DNA from: NIOZ-UU13 sp964417935 | GTDB taxonomy: Bacteria > Planctomycetota > Phycisphaerae > Sedimentisphaerales > Anaerobacaceae | DNA: 64,000 bases | Direction: 5' to 3' | Assembly: GCA_964417935.1 (NCBI GenBank) | Contig: CAYQKF010000005.1 | Span: forward strand, 1-64,000 | In this document: positions 1 through 8,303 of the stretch, in pieces | How the letters are laid out: every line of letters begins with the position of its first letter | How positions within the stretch are numbered: the stretch's first letter is position 1 | Position numbers and translations under genes: made by a program | Notes under the pieces: generated by a model | Databases searched by the model: none | Told to the model about the DNA's origin: nothing | The model's input: the letters and a program-made list of their open reading frames with translations, nothing else

Positions 1-25
1 GGAAAATTTTTTAAAAATCGTGGTT

Positions 26-958
26 TCACCGCCTAACTGCGAAAGTTGGGCTAATCCTGTGGAATCGGCCATCAGTGCGGCGGTTCCATTAGACAGGGTT
101 GACCAGAATGGCCCTGATAGTGGTATCGGTCCACTTGCCACTGTAGATATAAGACCATTCTGGGCCACGCGGCGTAGCAATGCCTTCCTGGTTGAGCGTA
201 TCAGCCAGAGATTTATAGCCTTTGCCTTGCTCAGCATACATCTTGAAGATACGACCGATGACTTTTACTCGCTCGGGCTCACCTGGTGTAAGTCTGGCAT
301 GATCACGTTTTGATATGTTTAGCGATTCTCCTCGAGCCAGGGTACGAATGACCTTACCCTGCTTATTTAAGACTTTCTTGGAGCCATTGGGCATATATCG
401 CAGTATTAGAAGAAACTTACTATCGGCATTTTCATACCGCAGATCATATCCATATGGAGGTGTGCCACCCATCCAGAAACCGCTCCCGGACTTTGAAAGC
501 AGCCCTCGAATTGTGACCTTTGACAGGTCTTTGGATTCCTGGCGGGCCTGCCATTGCTTGACGGGCCGCAAAAGGTCATCGGTTGTATCACCATTGAAGT
601 TCTCGCTGACATAGCGAACCTCAATACCGTGGGTGCGAAGCAGGTATCGGTAGTATCCAGCCTCATCGTTGTCGATGCGTCCGAAGCGTTTTATGTCATA
701 TACCGCGATAATATCGAAATGGCGGGGCGAGCTTTCGGCATCTTTGATCATCTGCTGGAACGCTCGTCTGCCCAATGTTGATGTGCCGCTGATGGCATCA
801 TCGATGTAGAATCTCAAGAAGCGCAGGCCGTTTTCAGCGATATAAGCACTGATAGCATTTTTCTGGTCTTCGATGGACTGTTCCTGCTTGTCCGTGGAAC
901 GGCGGACGTAGCCGACGGTCCCGTTCCCTGGGCCTGTAAGACTGTCTCTTCTAATCAT
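26..958 (-). pseudogene. Large serine recombinase, interrupted
   Basis: Site-specific DNA recombinase of the large serine (resolvase/invertase-like) family. The reading frame from 958 gives 289 residues with the catalytic serine in YVRRSTD (Ser21), the conserved block VYDIKRFGR and the start of the recombinase domain (GTPPYGYD, then TIRAILVNPV). The frame then stops at TAA (89-91). The same frame continues directly after the stop as WNRRTDGRFHRIS, which is the family block normally found a few residues after NPVY, and ends at a second stop at 26-28. This suggests a small in-frame deletion that also created a nonsense codon, so the protein lacks its zinc-ribbon/coiled-coil C-terminus. Next to terminase genes it was probably the integrase of a prophage. 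I am confident of the family and fairly confident it is broken; a sequencing error cannot be excluded. Confidence 0.85.
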
Positions 959-1014
959 GTAAGTAGTCTCTAATAAAGGGGTTACATCAACTCTATAGAG
1001 CCATATAGTGGGGA

Positions 1015-1026
1015 TTATAGCAAGTC
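1015..1026. repeat. 12-bp direct repeat, left copy
   Basis: TTATAGCAAGTC occurs here and again at 2164-2175 in the same orientation. The two copies sit just outside the two ends of the nuclease-like gene at 1036-2106. They could mark an insertion of that gene, or be chance. Confidence 0.4.
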
Positions 1027-1035
1027 TATTTTGGG

Positions 1036-2106
1036 CTAATTGCCCAATATATTCGCATTATTTGGCATGTTATTGATGAGATGTTCGGCTTTCTTTGAGT
1101 CTATTCGGACGCAGGTGCTCCGGGGGTGGAATATCCCGTAATTATCGAGCAGTTCCTTGGGAGTAATGGCCTCGGCAATGGTGGCAGCTCTGTATTTCCA
1201 CTCTATATCGAGACGGTGCAAGAGCTCTCCACCATGGATATCATCCTTACAGCCGGCTTTTAGCAGCCTGTATGATGCGGGATTCTTTATAACGCCCCAG
1301 CCGATGGCTCCGTGCTTAGTGGCATAGGCTACGATTGTATCACCCTGGATGTAGTTCTTGAGTATCTTTTCGCCCTGATCACCGGGCTGACCATCGAAGC
1401 CTGTCGCTATCTGTCCGGTCTTGACCAAATGGTGCCACCACTTGTCAGAGGCATCGCCGATATTGTGCCAGAAGTATCCGGGCTGCCTGATCTGGCTGCG
1501 AAACGCCAGGGGGAAGATCGCTTCCGGGCATCTATCGAAGGCCACCGAAAAACTAAGGAACCGCTTGTCATCGTGTTCTATAGGGGTGTATTCGATGCAT
1601 CTGAAGGCGATGCCTCTGCCGCTGAGCCATTCACCCATTGAAAAAAGCGTCGGGTCAAACGACCTTGCCAGCAGTATGATCCTGCTGTTCTTGTTGATCT
1701 CTTCAGTCTTCACCTCGTCACCTAAGAAGCCGTGTATGTTTTCCTCAAGTCCCGGGCTGTCCGAGGAGAATCTTTTGATGAATTCTTGTCCTTTGAACTT
1801 CGAGAAGTCAGCCAGATACTGCAGAGCCTGTGTCTCAACTCCCAGGGGGCTGTTCTTTCGTTTGAGCTCGATGATCACGGAATTGCCCATATGATCAAGG
1901 GCCAGTATGTCAGCTTTTTTGCTGGCCTTGGTCTTTACCTGATTGCTTACGAGAAGCAGCGTCTCCCCGAACACGGATGAGTTCAAAGTCGGAACCTCTT
2001 CTTCGGCAGTTGAGATCAGGTACCTCTCCAGTTCGAGCTCACGCGGGTTCCAGAAGGACTTGTAGACATTTAGGGTTTTGGTTTTGGAATCGACTTCAAA
2101 TATCAT
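1036..2106 (-). CDS. PD-(D/E)XK nuclease-like protein with C-terminal PUA/EVE-like region
   Basis: 356 residues. The N-terminal third carries a PD-(D/E)XK nuclease signature: Asp66 in KADIL, then Glu80-X-Lys82 in VIIELKRK, followed by the helix ETQALQYLADFS, as in NucS/DUF91-type endonucleases. The C-terminal half (about residues 205-345) contains PGYFWHNI and GDTIVAYATKHGAIGWGVI, reminiscent of PUA-like EVE/YTH folds that bind modified bases; that part is inference. AAGGAG lies about 8 bases before the ATG. The gene stands alone between the structured element at 2252-2375 and the broken recombinase. The domain order resembles modification-sensing restriction or defence nucleases, so a phage-carried defence function is plausible. 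The nuclease fold is well supported; target and cleavage are unknown. Confidence 0.7.
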   Translation of the reverse strand: MIFEVDSKTKTLNVYKSFWNPRELELERYLISTAEEEVPTLNSSVFGETLLLVSNQVKTKASKKADILALDHMGNSVIIELKRKNSPLGVETQALQYLADFSKFKGQEFIKRFSSDSPGLEENIHGFLGDEVKTEEINKNSRIILLARSFDPTLFSMGEWLSGRGIAFRCIEYTPIEHDDKRFLSFSVAFDRCPEAIFPLAFRSQIRQPGYFWHNIGDASDKWWHHLVKTGQIATGFDGQPGDQGEKILKNYIQGDTIVAYATKHGAIGWGVIKNPASYRLLKAGCKDDIHGGELLHRLDIEWKYRAATIAEAITPKELLDNYGIFHPRSTCVRIDSKKAEHLINNMPNNANILGN

Positions 2107-2163
2107 GCTCGGATCTCCTTATCGCTATTCTACGGTTTCCTCAATGAATGCATACCTGTCGTG

Positions 2164-2175
2164 TTATAGCAAGTC
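2164..2175. repeat. 12-bp direct repeat, right copy
   Basis: Second copy of TTATAGCAAGTC (see 1015-1026), 58 bases before the start codon of the nuclease-like gene. Just beyond it is the near-perfect palindrome CTGCATA-AG-TATGCAG at 2193-2208. Confidence 0.4.
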
Positions 2176-2251
2176 AATATATGCGTATTCTGCTGCATAA
2201 GTATGCAGTCGGCTCAGCGCATGATAAAAGGGAGCGCCGAACCAAGGCCAC

Positions 2252-2375
2252 TCCCGGAACCCCCGCCAGGGGGCACAAGACATAGCACTCAGCCAACGCT
2301 CCCGTTTCGGGAACGCGGCTCAAGTAGTGCTGTCTTGTTAAAGAGCCTGAAGGCTCAGTTGGCGGTTTTCCGGGA
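2252..2375 (-). ncRNA. Cloverleaf-like structured element (candidate RNA)
   Basis: A perfect 8-bp outer stem, TCCCGGAA (2252-2259) with TTCCGGGA (2368-2375), encloses three arms. Arm 1 is CCCCC-GCCA-GGGGG (2260-2273). Arm 2 is long: ACAAGAC (2275-2281) pairs with GTCTTGT (2332-2338), AGCACT with AGTGCT, AGCC with GGCT and CCCG with CGGG. Arm 3 is GAGCC-TGAA-GGCTC (2343-2356). A further hairpin GATGC-TCGC-GCATC follows at 2387-2400. In arm 2 the pair C2299/A2313 is a mismatch on the plus strand but a G-U wobble on the minus strand, which favours a minus-strand RNA. It lies between the terminase operon and the nuclease-like gene, about 145 bases upstream of that gene's ATG. It could be a regulatory or stand-alone RNA, or a DNA site acting as a cruciform. 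I do not recognise a known family. The rest of 2401-2579 shows nothing I can name. Confidence 0.5.
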
Positions 2376-2579
2376 AACAGCTACTTGATGCTCGCGCATC
2401 AGTCGATTATGTATTCACTTTTTCAGTTGGTTCTTGGATTACGTCCTTTCTATGTCTGCTTAATCTTTCTGTGGCTACTATATGCCATAATCCCTGCCGG
2501 TTTTCAAGTTATAAATGCATACATGCAGGTGCCCTCTGGTGGGACTGGATACGCTTATTTCTCTGTTTTTGTTCTCTAT

Positions 2580-4139
2580 CTATATATCAACCACCCAGAA
2601 AACGCTTTTCTCTTTTGTACCCTGTATGGCCATCTCAAGTGCATCCGGGCCATCATCGTTTTTGGCCAGAGGAAACTGAGTAAGCTGGCTTAACAACTGC
2701 CTGTGCTTGCGGCAGAAACGTATGTTGCCCTGTTTTATATAAGGCTCGAGACTTGCGATTCTGGACTGCTTGTTTGACCTGCTGGTGATTTTATGGATGG
2801 GCAGTCTCCTTCTACATGCGACAATACGTTTTTCAAGGTCATCGACCATAAGCTCCTGGAAGTTGTTGGTTTCGATTGCGAAATTCTCGAACTCATACAT
2901 CCTTGCATATTCCGTTATCTTGTCGATTGTCTGGCTGGGGCTGCAATGTAAAAGGTCGGCCGCAATGACATAATTGATTTGACTATCATCGTCCCGAAGC
3001 AGTATAACTATCGCAGTGTAATCACCTCTTGTGCTTTTACCCATACTGGGGTCACAAGCGCCGTAGAAGTAGGCACGGCTATTTATCGACTGAATTAAGC
3101 GCTGAACGTCTCTATATTCATCGTCCCAGAACACAAAGTCTTCTTCTTTAAAGATGCACTGCTGTGGATCAATAGGTTCATTTTGTTTTTCGCTCTGAAA
3201 GCTGCGGGTTCCTTCGCTTTCCCGCATGACCATAAGCTCGTAATAGCTATCTAACTCAGGCCACAGCACTTTGGTCCCTTCAAGCATTTGTTGACGATTA
3301 GCTTTGAAATATGACTTGGCTGCATCCGGGCCGGCGGATCCTTCGTAATCATCGTGACCTCTGAAGATGGACGCCCATTTCTCCCACAGCTGGGGATTGT
3401 CGCTGAATTTCTCGACTGCTTTGTATTTTCTGCCGTTCCAGCCGGGACTGCGATCGCGGTCAACCAGTGCAGCCAACAAGGAATCCTGATGAAGGATAGT
3501 ACCGATTACCACGACATTTGTATATGGATGGCCGGTATTTAGCAGGGTTTTCCTGAACCACGATCGCAGTTTATCTCGCTGCTCTTCCGACTGGGCCTGC
3601 TCTTCATTCTCAAGGTCGTCTGCGATGATCAGGCCGGGCCTGTCCTTATCATTTTTGATGCCGCGAGGGTTCTGGCCAGCGCCATAGACACGGATCATAG
3701 CTCCGTTTGGAAGTTGGATTCTGCTGTCGCGCCAGGGTTTGGGTTTCTTGGCACGGCAGATTTCCGGGAAATCATCAATAATGAGTGCGTTGTTCTTTAG
3801 TTGATGCTTGATATCCTTGAGCAGTGCCATAGCCTGTGTGATTGTATTCGAGGCTATGAGGACGAGCTTCTCCTTGGAATAGAGAACACGCCACAAGACA
3901 TATACAAGACTCACTATGGTGCTCTTTGCATGACCACGAGGCGCTGCTATGGCCAAACGTCCCTTTCGTTGTTTGGTCATCTGCAGGAGTAAGGTGAAAA
4001 TCTCCTTGTGCATCCCGGAATAGGGTAAGGGACAGTTGTCCTCCATATAGATTTCAGCAAAGGCACGAGGTGATTGAGAGCCCAGCCTGCGGCGATGGCG
4101 ACTAATTTCGATAGACAGCAAATTATTTAATTGTATCAT
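2580..4139 (-). CDS. Phage terminase large subunit
   Basis: ATPase-nuclease motor that packages phage DNA into proheads. The chosen start is the ATG at 4139 (MIQLNNLLS, 519 residues), preceded by AAAGGAG at a good distance; an earlier in-frame Met at 4199 lies inside the upstream gene. The ATPase domain shows a Walker A-like APRGHAKST and Walker B LIIADDLEN. The C-terminal nuclease (Terminase_6-like) shows YFYGACDPSMGKS and GPDALEMAIQG. The start overlaps the end of the small-subunit gene by 17 bases. No portal, protease or capsid gene follows, so this is a packaging module without its usual downstream partners. Confidence 0.9.
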   Translation of the reverse strand: MIQLNNLLSIEISRHRRRLGSQSPRAFAEIYMEDNCPLPYSGMHKEIFTLLLQMTKQRKGRLAIAAPRGHAKSTIVSLVYVLWRVLYSKEKLVLIASNTITQAMALLKDIKHQLKNNALIIDDFPEICRAKKPKPWRDSRIQLPNGAMIRVYGAGQNPRGIKNDKDRPGLIIADDLENEEQAQSEEQRDKLRSWFRKTLLNTGHPYTNVVVIGTILHQDSLLAALVDRDRSPGWNGRKYKAVEKFSDNPQLWEKWASIFRGHDDYEGSAGPDAAKSYFKANRQQMLEGTKVLWPELDSYYELMVMRESEGTRSFQSEKQNEPIDPQQCIFKEEDFVFWDDEYRDVQRLIQSINSRAYFYGACDPSMGKSTRGDYTAIVILLRDDDSQINYVIAADLLHCSPSQTIDKITEYARMYEFENFAIETNNFQELMVDDLEKRIVACRRRLPIHKITSRSNKQSRIASLEPYIKQGNIRFCRKHRQLLSQLTQFPLAKNDDGPDALEMAIQGTKEKSVFWVVDI

Positions 4140-4806
4140 GGTTTTCTCCTTTGTTATCTTGTTGAGGTGAATCATCCTCAAATTCGGTAACGGTTTCATT
4201 TGCCTCGGTTACAGAATCGACCGGTTTAATTACATCCGCAGGCAGACTCTCTTGTATCTGTATTACTCGCTCGGTCTCAAGTATGAGTTCTTCCAAAGTA
4301 AGTGAGTGGGCTGGGCGGTGTGTCAGATCTGCCTCGATTTTTTGGGGTGCAGTTGGAAGATACCCCAGGCTTTGGAGGCTTTCAATGGTTTTTTCAAATA
4401 TTTGAAAACAGCGGTGCTCAGCATCAACTTTAACTGAAGCGGGGGTATCTTTGCCTATCGCAAACTTGCGGATCCTCTGGATACACAAGTCCGCTTCAGT
4501 AACCAGTCTTCCAGCCATCTGTTTAACAAGTTCGGGGTCCTTTGTGATGCTGTTTCCCCCTCGCAATGCCCTTTTATCCAGCTCTATGGTTTTGTCTGAG
4601 CGCTTCAACAGATGCGCAATTTCAGCCGTTGATTGGCCTTCAGCCATTAGAAGGGAGACCAGCGGGCGGCGTTCGTCAGGACGGAGGGATTTGGGATCGA
4701 TCGAGCCGTTTCTGATACCCTGCAAGAGAGACAATGTCTGAGGCTCATCGTCCTTTTCTGAAGCTTTGTGGTCATTTTTTTTGGAATCGGGATTTTGTGA
4801 TTTCAT
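4123..4806 (-). CDS. Probable phage terminase small subunit
   Basis: 227 residues, immediately upstream of the large terminase gene and overlapping it by 17 bases, the normal place for the DNA-recognition subunit. A helix-turn-helix-like segment is visible (QSTAEIAHLLKRSDKTIELD, about residues 58-77), preceded by a charged N-terminus. Its ATG overlaps the TGA of the methylase gene (ATGA), suggesting translational coupling. Sequence similarity to named small-subunit families is not obvious to me; the call rests on HTH, size and position. Confidence 0.65.
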   Translation of the reverse strand: MKSQNPDSKKNDHKASEKDDEPQTLSLLQGIRNGSIDPKSLRPDERRPLVSLLMAEGQSTAEIAHLLKRSDKTIELDKRALRGGNSITKDPELVKQMAGRLVTEADLCIQRIRKFAIGKDTPASVKVDAEHRCFQIFEKTIESLQSLGYLPTAPQKIEADLTHRPAHSLTLEELILETERVIQIQESLPADVIKPVDSVTEANETVTEFEDDSPQQDNKGENHDTIK

Positions 4807-6086
4807 AACGATACCTCCTCAGATAAATAGTGTTTTGTAATCTCAGCCGATACTGCCCTTTTGCCAGCAAGGGCAATGTATCTCCTGACGATACAATCAC
4901 AATATTTGGGTTCGATTTCCATTCCGAAGCATCTTCTGCCAAGTCTCGCTGCAGCTATTAAAGTTGTGCCGCTGCCAAGGAATGGGTCAAATACAATATC
5001 ACCTCGCTTTGAAGAATTACGAATGGCCCTTTCTGCTAATTCAAGAGCTTTCTGTGTTGGGTGGCGGTAGAGGTCCGTTCGATCACGTCGAATACGCCAA
5101 AGAGTGCTTTCGTTTTTAGGACCGTACCAATTGTGCTTTGCGCCGCCCTTCCAACCGTAGAGGCAGAACTCGGTCTGTTCGTTGAAATCGCCAAAGCCTG
5201 GAGCAAAACTTTCCTTTGCCCATGTTATTACTGAAGATATTTTGAAATTTCTTTCACAAAGCAAATCGCACATCAGGCCGAAATTCTTATGGCTGTTCCA
5301 AATGTAGAACGGTGCACCTGATACCATCGCCTCAGCGAACGCATTTATCACCTTGCTGAACCAAGCTTCATAACGCTTTGGGGTTAAGTCGTCATTGCGG
5401 ATACGCTCTGTTGTAGGAGACGATTTTTTAGTCTTCGTAGGAGAAGGACGGTTGTTGCGGTCATACCGGACATTGTAGGGTGGATCAGTATGACATAACC
5501 TTGCCCGGCTATCACCCATTAGCTTTGCAACGTCAGCCGGCTTTGTTACATCACCGCATAAAATACGATGTTCTTTATTAAGACCCAGCTCAATCAAGTC
5601 TCCCGGCCTGGTGATTACAGGAAGGCCTGCATTTAGCTGTGCCTGCAAATCGGTGTCCTCGCTAAGTTCAGTATTGCCAAGTATATCAGCAATCAACTGT
5701 TCCGCCTCTGGCATGTCAAAACCAACCGTTTCGATTTCTATTTGTGGTGTCTTGACCAGTTCATCGATAAGTTCAGCAAGTTTAGTTCTGTTCCAATCAC
5801 CGCTTATCTTATTGAGAGCTATGTTGAGCATCTTTTCCTTCTCTATAGATAGGTTCACGACACTAACCTGAGCATCTTTAGCTCCCTGCGCTAAGATTAC
5901 TTTGAAACGTTGGTGACCACCAACAAGATTGCCTGTTCGTTTGTTCCAGACCAACGGCTCGACACAGCCGTATTCGCTCATACTTTTGACAAGTTGCTTG
6001 TATTCTTTGTCGTCGGGTTTGAGGTCTTTGCGCGGGTTGTAAGAAGCTGGATTTATTTTGTCGATTGATATTTTTTGGATTTTCAT
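4803..6086 (-). CDS. ParB-domain DNA adenine/cytosine-N4 methyltransferase
   Basis: Methylates an exocyclic amino group on DNA using S-adenosylmethionine. I place the start at the ATG at 6086 (MKIQKISIDKINP, 427 residues) because AAAGGG lies just upstream. The first ~100 residues are a ParB/Srx-like domain (NPRKDLK, GGHQRF). The rest is an N6-adenine/N4-cytosine methylase with DPPYNV before FDPFLGSGTT and GMEIEPKYCD, an order typical of beta-type enzymes. Such ParB-methylase fusions are common in phages, where they protect DNA or act in packaging and lysogeny modules. It is coupled to the terminase genes by an ATGA overlap. Confidence 0.88.
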   Translation of the reverse strand: MKIQKISIDKINPASYNPRKDLKPDDKEYKQLVKSMSEYGCVEPLVWNKRTGNLVGGHQRFKVILAQGAKDAQVSVVNLSIEKEKMLNIALNKISGDWNRTKLAELIDELVKTPQIEIETVGFDMPEAEQLIADILGNTELSEDTDLQAQLNAGLPVITRPGDLIELGLNKEHRILCGDVTKPADVAKLMGDSRARLCHTDPPYNVRYDRNNRPSPTKTKKSSPTTERIRNDDLTPKRYEAWFSKVINAFAEAMVSGAPFYIWNSHKNFGLMCDLLCERNFKISSVITWAKESFAPGFGDFNEQTEFCLYGWKGGAKHNWYGPKNESTLWRIRRDRTDLYRHPTQKALELAERAIRNSSKRGDIVFDPFLGSGTTLIAAARLGRRCFGMEIEPKYCDCIVRRYIALAGKRAVSAEITKHYLSEEVSL

Positions 6087-6124
6087 ATTAACCCTTTCAA
6101 TAAGTAGCATTTAGATTTACGCAT
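6083..6124 (-). CDS. Possible 13-codon leader peptide
   Basis: A very short frame starts at the ATG at 6124, preceded by AGGAGG at ideal distance, and its TGA overlaps the methylase ATG as ATGA. The Shine-Dalgarno here is stronger than the one directly before the methylase, so ribosomes may enter here and re-initiate. It encodes only MRKSKCYLLKGLI and has no recognisable function of its own. Confidence 0.35.
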   Translation of the reverse strand: MRKSKCYLLKGLI

Positions 6125-6251
6125 TTCTTTGCCTCCTAATTTTGTTGGCAACACTATTATTAGATAATCCGTCAAAGCTGGCTTACATAATAAGAGGCAT
6201 GACAAGTGGCGTTACCTAAGTAACATATGGTGTTACCTAGCAGAAAAATTA

Positions 6252-7178
6252 TTATAGTTGCCACTCGAAAGAGTTGTCGTGAGCGTAATAGCAGGAGTGT
6301 CCAGTCGTGATATGGTCATGGAGATACGCCGCGAGTTTGGGCATATCTTTCTCGATCGCTTCAAAGGTACGTTTGATAGCTTGCTTCACCGAGACCTGGG
6401 CCCTTTTTCTAGGAGATTTCGGGCCTAATTCCCTGGGCCTGTCGCCAAATCCTTTCGCCCTAGCTAATTCTTCATATAGGAACTCCATTTCGGTCTGATA
6501 TTTTTCAATCTCCGCAGAAGGGCTGTTTTCACCAGCCGCAGAAATGAGATGCTCTAGTTCTTCGATTCTGGCCATGTAATCGCTCATGGCTTTTTTATCT
6601 AGTGTGGCCTGGAAGAAGTGTGTCACTTTTGTAGACTCAACGTCCTGCCCAGCTAAAGTCATTGCGGAAATCTGCCTGGCTCGTGAGGAATCTCGCAGCA
6701 ACGTATGGAGTATCGAAAAGCCTTTTAAGGCCGGGAAGTGACCCTCCTCATCTTTGAAACGCAATTCCCACATCCCACGTAGCCTGAAACAGTAGCCTGC
6801 GTCTTTACCGTTTCCTTCGACAGTAGGTTGGCACGACTCTTCGTCACCCGAAATGAGTGAGCTCAGCTCACTTGCATACTCCTCAGCCATTTTCTGCGTC
6901 CGCAAGGCCCAGTCTTCGGGGTTGGCAAGCTGCTCTTTCACTCGGAGGCGATCTTTCAGGCTCATCTTAGTCTCGGATTTGAATATGAAACCCTCCGGGT
7001 AATCTTCCCCTGGTCCGTCTTCATAATCCTTTGTCAACAACTCTGCTACTGCTTTGGCTACTTCCTCGTTTGACGTACGGAAAACGGCGATGTCGTCGCG
7101 ATATACCCCTGATTTCCGCGAGAATGAGTATCCCTCGTCCGATGGGACCCGTGGAATAACTACAAATACTATGTACAT
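6252..7178 (-). CDS. Unknown protein with a conserved basic C-terminal module
   Basis: 308 residues from the ATG at 7178, chosen because GGAGGG lies 5 bases upstream. I cannot assign a function. The last ~60 residues (VSVKQAIKRTFEAIEKDM, then LAAYLHDHITTGHSCYY and the final WQL) match a pattern I have seen at the C-terminus of many bacterial hypothetical and regulator proteins, of the form 'AIKRAIKRI...HHPALGxHL...IRTGTFCSY'. A coiled-coil stretch (about residues 200-245) precedes it. It is first in the minus-strand prophage-like gene string, separated by about 165 bases from the methylase leader. Confidence 0.5.
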   Translation of the reverse strand: MYIVFVVIPRVPSDEGYSFSRKSGVYRDDIAVFRTSNEEVAKAVAELLTKDYEDGPGEDYPEGFIFKSETKMSLKDRLRVKEQLANPEDWALRTQKMAEEYASELSSLISGDEESCQPTVEGNGKDAGYCFRLRGMWELRFKDEEGHFPALKGFSILHTLLRDSSRARQISAMTLAGQDVESTKVTHFFQATLDKKAMSDYMARIEELEHLISAAGENSPSAEIEKYQTEMEFLYEELARAKGFGDRPRELGPKSPRKRAQVSVKQAIKRTFEAIEKDMPKLAAYLHDHITTGHSCYYAHDNSFEWQL

Positions 7179-7371
7179 AATCCCTCCGTTTTTCATCTAA
7201 TTTTTAAGCTTCGGCTATGACTATCTCAACGATAGCGTTTTTACCTCGAAGCCCCGTCAAGGTAGCGCGAGCAGCCAAGAGGGGAAAGTGGTCATGCTTA
7301 CCACCTTCTGTCCTGTGCGAGCGGTCCCACTGTTTAGTATATCGGCTATTTTCGCGAGGCGGTTAATTTGA

Positions 7372-7512
7372 CCAACTCTCGCTGATATAAACGCTACAAA
7401 TTCAGTTTTCGATGCAGGCCTCATTTGCTATTATCCGCAAGGCGATGCAGCTTATTTCCGGTCCGGCCTGATCGATGACATCCGCATCTGCAACCGGGCG
7501 GTGAGGCCATAA
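7372..7512 (+). pseudogene. LamG/concanavalin-like domain C-terminal remnant
   Basis: Reading from 7372 to the TAA at 7510-7512 gives a frame ending AAYFRSGLIDDIRICNRAVRP. This is the end of the LamG-type laminin/concanavalin domain abundant in planctomycete surface proteins ('FxGxIDDVRIYNRAL'). No start codon or preceding domain remains, and an in-frame stop lies just upstream. It is a fragment of a lost gene. The short frame that follows (7516-7611, 31 codons) has no recognisable features. Confidence 0.7.
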
Positions 7513-7684
7513 AACATGTCCAAGCCAAACAAAGATATCTCTACTCAAACTCTTCCCGTAAGTGAGCAGGTCTCCGTATTAGCCCTTCTCGAAAAACTAC
7601 AATTTGGGTAACCGCCGTGAAGAGTGCCGTAGTGGCTTTAGGCCCTGGTGATCCGTCAACACTAAGAGCCCCCATTTCTGTCAT

Positions 7685-8170
7685 TCAAACCAAACCCTCG
7701 AAGGTCGGCGCCCGCAGATGACCCATTTCCGTCAGTCCGAAGTAGCGAACTCTACACCGCCAGCCCGGCAATCGGCATATAGACCCAGAGGGACAATCCA
7801 CCAGCTCTTGCAGCTTTGGTGCTTTCGTCAATTCAGCCAAGAAAGTCCTGTCGTTGCCTTCTGGTAAGGCCGCTGCCGACCTTTCCCTTGTATACCAGCC
7901 TGCCATGATCCCTCTCACCGAGCAGCAGCGCACGTACGGCCTTTTCGCCTCGCATCGGGACACAACCGATAACCTCGAAGTCGGCGGTGTGAGCGACCTT
8001 GAACTTGAGCCAGTTACTTGAACGCTTGCCAATAAGATAAGGGCTGTCAGACGCTTGGCCATCATTCCTTCAAGTCTGTGACGCACGATACCAGCAAAGA
8101 ACTCCATACCATGCCCGATTAGATTGTCTGGTACGATCAGAAGTGGATGGCCAAGTCTGCTCACCATATC
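7685..8170 (-). pseudogene. ATP-dependent DNA ligase remnant, frameshifted
   Basis: The minus strand encodes the C-terminal part of a LigD/Lig-type ATP-dependent DNA ligase in two alternating frames. Frame A gives RHRLEGMMAKRL; the next block, DSPYLIGKRSSNWLKFK, is in another frame, consistent with loss of one base, and continues through FEVIGCVPMRGEKAVRALL and RLVYKGKVGSGLT to a stop. Frame A then resumes and ends CRVRYFGLTEMGHLRAP and FEGLV. These are ligase motif IIIa/IV-V and OB-fold elements. The N-terminal half with the catalytic KxDG lysine is absent. It is a decayed gene. Confidence 0.85.
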
Positions 8171-8180
8171 AATTAAGATG

Positions 8181-8303
8181 ATGGGCGTACCCTTGAGCTA
8201 CATTGTCGACCGCAAGGGGAAGATTGTGGATGCTTGGTGCGGTGTTGACGAGGGCCACAAGCGGGTACTTGCGGCGCGGGAGAAGTTGGGGTTGGCGTGT
8301 TGA
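8181..8303 (+). pseudogene. Thioredoxin-fold (TlpA/ResA-like) C-terminal remnant
   Basis: A 40-codon frame reads GVPLSYIVDRKGKIVDAW and then DEGHKRVLAAREKLGLA before TGA. This is the C-terminal end of AhpC/TSA or TlpA-type thioredoxin proteins ('GxPxxxIVDRxGKIV'). The CxxC active-site half is missing, and the opposite-strand ligase remnant abuts it. Between 8304 and 8672 I see no gene. Confidence 0.65.

Noticed and set aside
2385..2693. Plus-strand frame for a 102-residue hydrophobic protein
   Set aside because: Its second half is antisense to the terminase large-subunit gene, it has no ribosome-binding site, and the hydrophobicity comes from AT-rich composition.
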